From Flemingiibacterium sp045635785 (lineage in GTDB: Bacteria; Bacillota; Clostridia; Oscillospirales; CAG-272), in the NCBI GenBank assembly GCA_045635785.1, contig JAZTWJ010000091.1:1-24768 (forward strand): a DNA stretch of 24,768 nt. The letters run 5' to 3'. Below, piece after piece: positions 6,960 through 14,082 of this stretch (positions are counted from its first letter, which is position 1; the number at the start of each line of letters is the position of its first letter). A model generated the notes under the pieces. That model did no database searches. It saw nothing but the letters and a program-made list of their open reading frames with translations, and was not told the origin of the DNA. The position numbers were made by a program, and so were the translations under genes.

Positions 6960-8396
6960 TTGAAAATCAACTGGAACCAAAAATATACAACCATTGCTGC
7001 CTATGTTCTCATAACATTTTTCGTGATACTGCTGCTTTGTGCGGCATTCACGCATACGGACAGCGTTCAGGCATTTTTCTCCTCTTTCAATACCATTATG
7101 TCGCCCGTTTATCTGGGATTTTTCCTCGCCTATATCGCCAATCCCATCATGAAAATGTGCGAAAAACGCATTTTTCGCTTTAAGACGGAAACGCGAAAAC
7201 GGAAAAACCTCAAAAGAGGGCTTTCCATTGCACTGTCCCTGATCGTTCTGCTTATTCTTTTCACAATTTTATTCCTGCTTGTTATCCCGCAGGTGTATTT
7301 GAGCATCACCGACCTTGGTTCCAAGCTGAGCGGCTACATCAGAACCACCATCACTTGGCTGGATTCCTTCCTGCCCGACTCCATCTTCAATGCAGCCGAT
7401 CTGACCATCGAAAATATCACAAACAAGCTCTATTCCTATTTCGCAGGCTCTGAAATCGGCGAAGAATTAAGCGATCTGTCCGACCAACTGGCTCTGCTTT
7501 CGGAAAATTTGGACGTGCTCATTTCCAACTCCTTTAATATTTTGAAGGATTATGTTCCCATGGTCATCGGCGCAGTCACAGGTGCGGCGAACGGCGTGCT
7601 GAACACCATACTCGGCATCTTTTTTGCCATCTATATGCTCTCATCCAAAGAAATGCTCATCGCACAGGCAAAAAAGCTGCTCCGTGCCTTCACCGCCGAA
7701 AAAACCTACAATTTCGTGCTGGAGCTTGCCGATTTCTCCAATAAAACCTTCGGCGGCTATTTGGTGGGCAAAGTCATCGACTCCATTATCGTCGGATTTG
7801 TGGTGTTTATTGCGTGTGCCATCTTCAAAATCCCCTACGCGGTGCTGGTATCCACGCTCATCGGTATCACCAATATCATCCCCGTCATCGGCCCCTTCAT
7901 CGGCGCTGTTCCCGGCGTGCTGATCATCTTTATCGTCGATCCTTCAAAGGTGATCTGGTTCCTCATTATCAATGTGATCGTACAGCAGATCGACGGCAAC
8001 ATCATCGTTCCCAAGGTGCTGGGCGAAACCACGGGACTTTCCTCGCTGTGGGTGCTGTTCTCCATCACCGTCATGGGCGGACTTTGGGGACTGTTCGGCA
8101 TGTTCATCAGCGTTCCGATTTTCGCAATTCTCTATATGCTGCTCAAGGTGCTGGTGGAAAAACGCCTGCACGCACACGGACTTGCCACGGAAACAACGGA
8201 TTATTATGCCGACTCCGAAACGCGCAGCTTCACGGAGCATGACGAAAACCGCTATTCCTTCGCCGCTCGCATCAAGCAAGAACGGGAGGAAATGTCCACC
8301 GTATCCTTTGGCGACAAGATCAAGGATCTGTTCAAAAAGAAGCGGAAATCCTCCGAGGAGACCTCCGAAGGATCCGATCCGACGAACAAAGAATAA
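6960..8396 (+). CDS. AI-2E family transporter (PF01594-type membrane protein)
   Basis: A 478-residue polytopic membrane protein. Hydrophobic segments appear near residues 12-35 and 45-60, then 85-105, and in a dense C-terminal membrane block with the family signatures GAVTGAANGVLNTILGIFFAIYML, KTFGGYLVGKVIDS, GITNIIPVIGPFIGAVPG (all here in broken pieces of the real sequence) and VQQIDGNIIVPKVLGETTGLSS. The last 80 residues are a charged cytoplasmic tail rich in K, E and S. Members range from AI-2 exporters to Na+/H+ or Na+/Li+ antiporters, so the substrate is unknown. The start is TTG: GGGAGG lies 8 nt upstream, and the nearby ATG at 6944 is out of frame. It is transcribed alone, between its own promoter and a strong terminator, divergent from the nad operon. 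Confidence 0.9.
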   Translation: MKINWNQKYTTIAAYVLITFFVILLLCAAFTHTDSVQAFFSSFNTIMSPVYLGFFLAYIANPIMKMCEKRIFRFKTETRKRKNLKRGLSIALSLIVLLILFTILFLLVIPQVYLSITDLGSKLSGYIRTTITWLDSFLPDSIFNAADLTIENITNKLYSYFAGSEIGEELSDLSDQLALLSENLDVLISNSFNILKDYVPMVIGAVTGAANGVLNTILGIFFAIYMLSSKEMLIAQAKKLLRAFTAEKTYNFVLELADFSNKTFGGYLVGKVIDSIIVGFVVFIACAIFKIPYAVLVSTLIGITNIIPVIGPFIGAVPGVLIIFIVDPSKVIWFLIINVIVQQIDGNIIVPKVLGETTGLSSLWVLFSITVMGGLWGLFGMFISVPIFAILYMLLKVLVEKRLHAHGLATETTDYYADSETRSFTEHDENRYSFAARIKQEREEMSTVSFGDKIKDLFKKKRKSSEETSEGSDPTNKE

Positions 8397-8401
8397 AGGC
8401 G

Positions 8402-8440
8402 CAGGCATTCCGAGCAAGACACTCGGAATGCCTGTTTTTT
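8402..8440 (+). terminator. Intrinsic terminator after the AI-2E gene
   Basis: A perfect 13-bp stem (CAGGCATTCCGAG at 8402-8414 with its complement at 8422-8434), a 7-nt loop and a T6 run at 8435-8440. It starts 6 bases after the stop codon. Confidence 0.95.
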
Positions 8441-8508
8441 GCCGATTTTAAGCAAACCTAAAAAGCTGAAAAGCCGTCAAACCGCCGCCATAAAATCCGT
8501 GGATTATC

Positions 8509-8537
8509 TTGACAAGAGAAGCGGAAAATGGTATAAT
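8509..8537 (+). promoter_or_regulatory. Consensus sigma-A promoter of the esterase/rhamnosidase operon
   Basis: Perfect -35 TTGACA (8509-8514), a 17-bp spacer and perfect -10 TATAAT (8532-8537) with an extended TGG just before it. The predicted transcript has a leader of about 160 nt before the ATG at 8705, long for the region, and that leader contains the hairpin array and the 22-bp palindrome. A full-consensus promoter on an accessory sugar gene suggests control by repression or in the leader rather than by activation. Confidence 0.88.
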
Positions 8538-8552
8538 CATTTTATCGGAGTA

Positions 8553-8663
8553 AATTCAGCTGAATTCGCCTTTTAGCGTGCATAGCACATTTAGCTGCCG
8601 CAAGGTAATTTAGCTGGGCTTGCTCAATTTAGCTCGCAGCAGGCGAATTTAGCCCAAAAGGGC
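8553..8663 (+). repeat. Tandem array of mini-hairpins separated by ATTTAGC heptamers
   Basis: Six heptamers of consensus ATTTAGC start at 8554, 8571, 8589, 8608, 8627 and 8647 (spacing 17, 18, 19, 19, 20). The DNA between them differs in sequence but keeps self-complementarity: GTGC-ATA-GCAC (8578-8588), TGCC-GCAA-GGTA (8596-8607), TGGG-CTTG-CTCA (8615-8626), TCGC-AGCAG-GCGA (8634-8646) and GCCC-AAAA-GGGC (8652-8663). Two loops are GCAA and CUUG, known stable RNA tetraloops. The first heptamer lies in a 14-bp palindrome (AATTCAGCTGAATT, 8553-8566). The array lies wholly in the predicted 5' leader of the esterase mRNA. It could be a leader RNA, a dispersed repeat element or a multi-site operator. 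I cannot name a family. Confidence 0.75.
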
Positions 8664-8671
8664 GGAAAGGC

Positions 8672-8693
8672 TGCTTTCACCGCGGTGAAAGCA
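8672..8693 (+). promoter_or_regulatory. 22-bp perfect palindrome abutting the esterase Shine-Dalgarno
   Basis: The palindrome reads TGCTTTCACCG followed by its exact complement and ends where the AAGGGA ribosome site (8693-8698) begins. As DNA it has the size and symmetry of a repressor operator placed downstream of the promoter. As RNA it folds into a 9-bp stem with a CGCG loop that could limit ribosome access. Which of these applies cannot be decided from sequence alone. Confidence 0.7.
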
Positions 8694-8704
8694 AGGGAAT
8701 ACAC

Positions 8705-9418
8705 ATGAAATCTTTTTTAATGATGGGACAATCCAACATGGCGGGACGCGGCGAGATCAAAGTCGCATCCAAGCTCGTCAACCGCAGCAAGCTGTTTATG
8801 CTTCGCAACGGTCGCTGGCAGCCGCTCAGCGAGCCAATCAATGTGGATCGCACCGTCTTTTATACCGATCCCAGCAAAAATACCTTCTCGGGCGTAGGTC
8901 CGGCAGGCTCTTTTGCGGATAGCTTCGCAGGATATTTTGACGAGCCCGTCGGCATGATCCCCGCCGCAGACGGCGGCACCTCGCTGAAGGATTGGCAGGT
9001 TGACGGTCAGCTGTTTTTGCATGCTTACTATCAGGCAAAGCTGGCAATGAACGTCAGCGAGCTTGCGGGCATCATCTGGCATCAGGGCGAGGCGGAATGC
9101 GGCTCCGTTGAGGCTGCTTCCACCTATAAGGTGCGCTTCCTTGCCATGATGAACGAGTTTCAAGCGCGTCTTGGCGTAAAGCTGCCCATCGTTGTGGGCG
9201 AGATCGGCGAATTCCTTACACGCCGTCCCCATCCCGTCCCCGGTCTCCCGATCGTCAATGCCCAGCTTCATGAGCTGGCAGAGGAAAATGACAACATCGC
9301 GATCGCATCCGCCGCAGGATTGCAGGATCGCGGCGATGCTCTCCATTTCTCCGCAGAAGCCGCACGCGAATTCGGCGTGCGCTACTTCAACGCATATCGT
9401 ACGCTGATCGAAAAATAA
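8705..9418 (+). CDS. Sialate O-acetylesterase-type SGNH carbohydrate esterase (SASA domain)
   Basis: A 237-residue single-domain protein of the SASA/CE6-like group, which removes O-acetyl groups from sugars. Block I is GQSNMAGRG with nucleophile S10; GGTSLKDW forms the oxyanion-hole loop; WHQGEAEC is the typical block III; DALHFS supplies D211 and H214 of the catalytic set. No signal peptide or membrane segment is visible, so it should be cytoplasmic. The true acyl-sugar substrate is unknown: the family covers sialic acid, xylan and other acetylated glycans. The ATG has AAGGGA 7 nt upstream. The gene after it follows in 37 bp and has no promoter of its own, so the esterase and the rhamnosidase-like enzyme form one operon. 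Confidence 0.88.
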   Translation: MKSFLMMGQSNMAGRGEIKVASKLVNRSKLFMLRNGRWQPLSEPINVDRTVFYTDPSKNTFSGVGPAGSFADSFAGYFDEPVGMIPAADGGTSLKDWQVDGQLFLHAYYQAKLAMNVSELAGIIWHQGEAECGSVEAASTYKVRFLAMMNEFQARLGVKLPIVVGEIGEFLTRRPHPVPGLPIVNAQLHELAEENDNIAIASAAGLQDRGDALHFSAEAAREFGVRYFNAYRTLIEK

Positions 9419-9455
9419 TCTCAACCTCATCCGTTGAAGGAGGATTCTTCCCATC

Positions 9456-11129
9456 ATGAAGCTACTGGATAAATTCACAGAACTCAAGCCCCTTCGCACC
9501 GATCCGCGCAAACGCTATTATCTGCGCCCCGTGCGCGTTCTGCGTACCACGGGAAATGTCACCAACGCAGAGCTGTTGACAGAAGCGACCTGCGGTCAGG
9601 TGTCACTGGATAACCCCACCTGCATCGTTCTCAAGAATGACGGCGGCGAGCGTGCATCTTTCCTGCTCGACTTCGGACGGGAAATTCACGGTTCCATCCG
9701 TATTCTCACCCGTTCCTGCGAGCCGAGAACCTGCAAGCTGAATATACGCTTTGGCGAATCCGTCTCCGAAGCCATCACACCCACCCCCGGAAAAGGCGCC
9801 ACCAACGATCATACGGGACGCGATTTTGAATTCACCGTCAGCACTATGGGAAGCATGGATACATCCGAATGCGGCTTCCGCTTTGTGAATATTGAACTGC
9901 TTGAAGAAAACGCGGTTCTCAATCTCAAAGCCATCGAGGGTGTGCTGATCATCCGCGACATTCCCTATATCGGCTCCTTTGAATCCAGCGATCCGCTGCT
10001 TGATCGGATTTTTGCGACCGCCGCCTACACCGCACACCTCAATATGCAGGAGTATATGTGGGACGGCATCAAGCGCGACCGTTTGGTTTGGATCGGTGAT
10101 ATGCATCCCGAGGTCATGACCATCTGCACCGTCTTCGGTGACAACGAGGTGGTGCGCCGCAGTCTTGACAACGCACGCGACATCACGCCGCTTGGAACCT
10201 GGATGGTATTCCCCTCCTACAATCTGTGGTGGATCATGTGCCATTACGACTACTATCGCTATAGCGGAAACATCGACTATCTGCGCGAACAGCATGACTA
10301 TCTGCGCGGCTTGATCCCCGTGCTGTGCGATCTCATCGGTGAGGACGGATGCGAATGTTCTCCAAACAAGTTCCTCGACTGGCCCACCCGAACCGATCCT
10401 GATGCATCCCATGCAGGTCTTCAGGGCTTGTTTGCCATGACATTCAATGCCGCCGCATATTTGTTCGAGGCGCTGAACGATGCCGAATCCGCCGCGCTCT
10501 GCAAGGAAAAGCACGCGCTTCTTATTAAGCATGTGCCGCAGACGAACCGCAAGCAGGCGGCGGCTCTGCTTTCTCTGTCCGGCATCGGCGATGCCGACGC
10601 CATTGACCGCGATGTGATCTCCGTGAAGGGCGGCTACGGCTACTCCACCTTCTTCTCCTACTACATCCTTGCGGCTCGCGCAAAGGCAGGTAAAACCGCG
10701 GAAGCGCTTGATGATCTGCGCGAATATTACGGCGCGATGCTAAGACTTGGTGCCACCACCTTCTGGGAGGATTTCAATCTGGAATGGATTGACGAAGCCG
10801 GCGGATGGGATGGCATTGGCGGCATTGACGATTTCGTGCCCGAAAGCAAGCGCGATATTCACGGCGACTACGGCGCACACTGCTATGTGGGGCTTCGTCA
10901 CAGTCTTTGCCATGGCTGGTCCAGCGGACCGACCACCTTCCTCATGCGCCATGTGCTTGGCGTACAGATTTTAGAGGCAGGATGCAAAAAGCTTTCTGTC
11001 AAGCCAAATCTCTGCGGGCTGGAATTTGTCCGCGGTGTAATCCCCACGCCCCTCGGAGAAGTGAAGATCTACGCCGATCAAAACGGTGTAAAGATCGACG
11101 CACCCGATGGCATCGAAATCGTCCGCTGA
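9456..11129 (+). CDS. GH78-like alpha-L-rhamnosidase family protein
   Basis: A 557-residue protein with the layout of GH78 relatives: a beta-sandwich N-terminal part (about 60-170, FLLDFGREIHGS), an (alpha/alpha)6 barrel (about 180-480) and a short C-terminal beta domain (about 485-557, SVKPNLCGLEFVRGVIPTP). The barrel signature is DGIKRDRLVWIGDMHPE (203-219). From memory of the family, D203, D208 and D215 fall at the positions of the key acidic residues in characterised enzymes, with Asp at the second position where those have Glu. HGWSSGPTTFLMRHVLG near the end is typical. It is shorter than multi-domain GH78 enzymes and has no signal peptide, so it probably cleaves imported oligosaccharides. 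Rhamnoside specificity is inferred, not proven. RBS AAGGAGG lies 13 nt before the ATG. Confidence 0.82.
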   Translation: MKLLDKFTELKPLRTDPRKRYYLRPVRVLRTTGNVTNAELLTEATCGQVSLDNPTCIVLKNDGGERASFLLDFGREIHGSIRILTRSCEPRTCKLNIRFGESVSEAITPTPGKGATNDHTGRDFEFTVSTMGSMDTSECGFRFVNIELLEENAVLNLKAIEGVLIIRDIPYIGSFESSDPLLDRIFATAAYTAHLNMQEYMWDGIKRDRLVWIGDMHPEVMTICTVFGDNEVVRRSLDNARDITPLGTWMVFPSYNLWWIMCHYDYYRYSGNIDYLREQHDYLRGLIPVLCDLIGEDGCECSPNKFLDWPTRTDPDASHAGLQGLFAMTFNAAAYLFEALNDAESAALCKEKHALLIKHVPQTNRKQAAALLSLSGIGDADAIDRDVISVKGGYGYSTFFSYYILAARAKAGKTAEALDDLREYYGAMLRLGATTFWEDFNLEWIDEAGGWDGIGGIDDFVPESKRDIHGDYGAHCYVGLRHSLCHGWSSGPTTFLMRHVLGVQILEAGCKKLSVKPNLCGLEFVRGVIPTPLGEVKIYADQNGVKIDAPDGIEIVR

Positions 11130-11156
11130 CATCAAAATATCGTCCGAAAGCATTGC

Positions 11157-11200
11157 AAAGGTCGTGTATTTTAGAAGAATACACGACCTTTATATTTTTT
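11157..11200 (+). terminator. Intrinsic terminator after the rhamnosidase-like gene
   Basis: A perfect 14-bp stem (AAAGGTCGTGTATT at 11157-11170 with its complement at 11178-11191), a 7-nt loop and a T6 run at 11195-11200. It separates the esterase operon from the sulfatase gene. Confidence 0.92.
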
Positions 11201-11244
11201 CGAGGAAAATCCGTTGAAATGCGTGATATTCAGACATGTGCGGA

Positions 11245-11273
11245 TTGACATTTTGAGAGGGGTGTGATATAAT
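11245..11273 (+). promoter_or_regulatory. Consensus sigma-A promoter of the sulfatase gene
   Basis: Perfect -35 TTGACA (11245-11250), a 17-bp spacer and perfect -10 TATAAT (11268-11273) with extended TGA. The -10 box overlaps an in-frame ATG at 11272, which therefore cannot be the sulfatase start; the ATG at 11305 must be. Confidence 0.9.
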
Positions 11274-11304
11274 GAAAATAAAAATAAACAAGGGGAGGAA
11301 TCTC

Positions 11305-12771
11305 ATGAAACGACCGAATTTTTTAGTTTTTATGACCGACCATCAGCGCGGTGATATCCAGCCGCCCTTTGGCAGAGCCATCACGCCCAACATGGATCTG
11401 CTGTTCAGCAACGGCATCACATTCACAGATGCATATTGCCCTTCGCCGCATTGCTGTCCAAGTCGCGCCACATTTTTCTCCGGACTTTATCCATCCGAGC
11501 ATGGCGTGTGGAACAATGTGGACGCTTCCAATACGCTATCCTACGGTCTTTACGATAACGTGAGACTCTTCTCCGAGGATCTGAAGGATAGCGGCTACAA
11601 CATGTATTTCAGCGGAAAATGGCATATCAGCCACGAGGTCGGACCGGATCAATACGGATTTGAGTTGATCCACCACACCGCACAATATAAAAAGCATGAA
11701 AATCTGCCATCTTCAAGGGGATGGAATGTCTACAGCCGCGTGCCAACGGATGATCTCGATTCAAAAAAAGACGAGGAAGGACGCATCGTTCGCCCCGGCT
11801 ATAAACGATATGTGCAATACGGCGTCAGCGAAACGCCATACCGCGACATTGACGTGGTGGATGCGGCGGTCGAAAAGCTGAAGACCATTGACGACAGCGA
11901 GCCCTTCTTCATGTTTGTGGGCCCCCTCGGTCCGCACGATCCATACAAAGCACCGCAGCGCTGCCTTGACATGTATAATATTGACGACATCAAGCTCCCC
12001 GAAAACTTTGATGATCCGATGACAGACAAGCCGAATCTCTACCGCCGCACCGCCAACCGGTATGCGCAGCTCACGCCCGAGGAGCATCGCGAAAGCTTGC
12101 GCCATTATCTCGCATTCTGCACCTACGAGGACGAGCTGTTCGGAATGCTGCTTGATACGCTGAAGGAACGGGATCTGCTTGACAACACCTATGTGATCTT
12201 TTTGTCCGACCACGGCGATTATGCAGGAGAGCATGGCTTGTGGTCAAAGGGGCTTCCCTGCTTCCGCGGCGCCTATCACATCTGCTCCACCATCGGCTTC
12301 GGCGGATTGAAGGAGCGTTGCCGCACCGATTCGCATCTGGTTTCGCTGGCGGATTGGGCACCCACCATCCTTGAGCTCGCCGGAGTTACACCAAAGCAGC
12401 CCATGAGTGGAAGATCGCTGGCACCGCTTATTCAAAACGCACCCGATCCCGCATGGCGCGACACCATGTTCACCCAGACAAACGGCAACGAGATCTATGG
12501 CATCCAGCGCGGCGTGTTTGACAACAAGTGGAAATACGTGTTCAATGCCTTTGACTTCGACGAGCTGTACGATTTGGAAAATGATCCCCATGAGCTTCAC
12601 AATCTTGCGGAGGATCCCAAATACGCGGATATCCTGCGCGAAATGTGCCTGAAAATGTGGCGCTTTGCCAAGGAGCATTCCGATCGAAGCGTCGGCTCTT
12701 ATATTATGACGGCAATGGCACCCTACGGCCCGGGACTTGTTATCAACGACGAGAAAAAAAGCGGCTTTTGA
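11305..12771 (+). CDS. Type I sulfatase (formylglycine-dependent arylsulfatase family)
   Basis: Hydrolyses sulfate esters, here most likely on a sugar. The active-site motif is CCPSR: C50 is the residue to be converted to formylglycine, with P52 and R54 completing C-x-P-x-R. The N-terminal metal-site segment FMTDHQRG has D12, GKWH (104-107) follows, GPHDP sits near 209-213, and the second metal site is SDHGDYAGEHGLWSKG (D302, H303). It is 488 residues from the ATG at 11305, which has AGGGGAGGAA 5 nt upstream and lies downstream of the promoter. Cys-type sulfatases need a maturase (anSME in anaerobes); none is in the window. No signal peptide, so cytoplasmic. It has its own promoter but is next to the esterase and rhamnosidase-like genes, which suggests a shared modified glycan as substrate. 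Confidence 0.93.
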   Translation: MKRPNFLVFMTDHQRGDIQPPFGRAITPNMDLLFSNGITFTDAYCPSPHCCPSRATFFSGLYPSEHGVWNNVDASNTLSYGLYDNVRLFSEDLKDSGYNMYFSGKWHISHEVGPDQYGFELIHHTAQYKKHENLPSSRGWNVYSRVPTDDLDSKKDEEGRIVRPGYKRYVQYGVSETPYRDIDVVDAAVEKLKTIDDSEPFFMFVGPLGPHDPYKAPQRCLDMYNIDDIKLPENFDDPMTDKPNLYRRTANRYAQLTPEEHRESLRHYLAFCTYEDELFGMLLDTLKERDLLDNTYVIFLSDHGDYAGEHGLWSKGLPCFRGAYHICSTIGFGGLKERCRTDSHLVSLADWAPTILELAGVTPKQPMSGRSLAPLIQNAPDPAWRDTMFTQTNGNEIYGIQRGVFDNKWKYVFNAFDFDELYDLENDPHELHNLAEDPKYADILREMCLKMWRFAKEHSDRSVGSYIMTAMAPYGPGLVINDEKKSGF

Positions 12772-12795
12772 TCAGCCTATATCAACACATGGCGA

Positions 12796-12835
12796 CAAAA
12801 AAGGAGATACCGAAATCGGTATCTCCCTTGTTTTT
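12796..12835. terminator. Bidirectional terminator between the convergent sulfatase and ftsZ genes
   Basis: A 10-bp stem (GGAGATACCG at 12803-12812 with its complement at 12817-12826) with an AAAT loop. On the plus strand the tail is CTTGTTTTT; on the minus strand, serving ftsZ, it is CCTTTTTT. The stronger T run faces the ftsZ transcript. Confidence 0.9.
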
Positions 12836-12839
12836 ATGC

Positions 12840-13964
12840 TTATTTCTTGTTGTTGATCATTTTGAACAGCACGTCGAAATCGTCATCGGAGATCAGCTCT
12901 TCCTTCTGACCGGGCTTCTTTTCCTCAGCCGCTGCGGCGGGTGCTTCAGCGGTGGGAGCAGCATTCGGTGCAGCCTGCGGCTCCGCCTGAACGGGAGCGC
13001 TCTTGGGTGCATTGTCAAAGCCGGTAGCAATGACGGTCACGCGCATTTCGTCCTCAAGAGAGGGATCGAATGCAGCACCCCAAATAATATTTGCATCGGG
13101 ATGTGCTTCTTCAGCAACCATGTTGGATGCGGTGTCCACGTCCTCCAGACCGATGTCGGGGGAAGCGGTGATGGAAACGATAATGCCGCGTGCGCCTGCA
13201 ATGGAGGTTTCGAGCAGGGGGCTGGAGATAGCAGCCTTGGCAGCCAAAATCGCCTTGTCCTTGCCCTTTGCATCGCCAACGCCCATGTGTGCGTAGCCTG
13301 CACCCTTCATGATAGCGGTAACGTCAGCAAAGTCGAGGTTGATGAAGCCATTGACAGAAATCAACTCTGCAACGCTCTGTACGCCGCGGCGAAGTACATC
13401 GTCAGCGACCTCAAACGCATTGACCAGGGTGATGCGGGTATCGGAAACCTGCTTCAGACGCTCATTGGGAATAATAATGAGGGAGTCCACATTGTCGATC
13501 AAATTTTGGATGCCGGCCTCTGCCTGAAGCATACGTCTTCTACCTTCAAACACAAACGGCTTGGTTACAACACCGATGGTGAGAATGCCCATATCTCTTG
13601 CAACCTTTGCAACGATGGGAGCAGCGCCGGTACCTGTACCGCCGCCCATACCTGCGGTAATAAACACCATATCTGCGCCATCCAGCGCGGCTTTGATGTC
13701 ATCCAAGGATTCCTCTGCAGCACGTGCGCCGATCTCGGGATTTGCACCTGCGCCGTGGCCCTTTGTCACCTTTTCGCCAATGTCGATCTTATTCACTGCA
13801 TTGGAATGTGCAAGTGCCTGTCTGTCCGTATTGACTGCGACAAAATCAACGCCGCGAATGCTTTCGCTGATCATGCGATTAACTGCATTGTTTCCGCCGC
13901 CGCCAACGCCGATTACCTTTATATTCACGCCGCTGTCAAAGCTATCATCGAATTCGTAAGCCAT
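12840..13964 (-). CDS. ftsZ: Cell division protein FtsZ
   Basis: The tubulin-like GTPase that polymerises into the division ring at mid-cell. Seen: VIGVGGGGNNAVNRM (about 18-31), the tubulin signature GMGGGTGTGAAP (106-117), IPNERL, and the catalytic T7 loop NLDFADV (209-215). The start is the ATG at 13964, with AGGAGGAT 7 nt upstream; the frame is open to 14045 but that part has no FtsZ character. The total is 374 residues. After an Ala/Pro-rich linker (about 320-355) the tail is ISDDDFDVLFKMINNKK, which lacks the usual (D/E)(I/V)PxFLR peptide that binds FtsA, ZipA or SepF. ftsZ follows ftsQ by 118 bp with no ftsA between. I see no convincing separate promoter in that gap. Confidence 0.97.
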   Translation of the reverse strand: MAYEFDDSFDSGVNIKVIGVGGGGNNAVNRMISESIRGVDFVAVNTDRQALAHSNAVNKIDIGEKVTKGHGAGANPEIGARAAEESLDDIKAALDGADMVFITAGMGGGTGTGAAPIVAKVARDMGILTIGVVTKPFVFEGRRRMLQAEAGIQNLIDNVDSLIIIPNERLKQVSDTRITLVNAFEVADDVLRRGVQSVAELISVNGFINLDFADVTAIMKGAGYAHMGVGDAKGKDKAILAAKAAISSPLLETSIAGARGIIVSITASPDIGLEDVDTASNMVAEEAHPDANIIWGAAFDPSLEDEMRVTVIATGFDNAPKSAPVQAEPQAAPNAAPTAEAPAAAAEEKKPGQKEELISDDDFDVLFKMINNKK

Positions 13965-14082
13965 TTCTATAATCCTCCTAAAAAATTTCCATAATCCTTT
14001 ATATGAATGCTCATTTTGTTTCAAATATATAAATCGCTTTTGCAAGCAATTTTACAACAGTAAAACATGCACGTCTTCGCCG

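Noticed and set aside
8553..8663. CRISPR array
   Set aside because: The repeats are only 7 nt, degenerate, with 10-13 nt self-complementary spacers, and no cas genes are nearby. It does not meet any CRISPR pattern.
12645..13994. Long plus-strand frame across ftsZ (449 codons)
   Set aside because: It overlaps the sulfatase end, crosses the bidirectional terminator and is antisense to ftsZ; the translation is Cys/His-rich shadow sequence without domain character.
13965..14082. Separate promoter directly upstream of ftsZ
   Set aside because: TTGAAA and TATAAA can be found but with a 15-bp spacer and no other support; ftsZ is more simply read from the ftsQ promoter.
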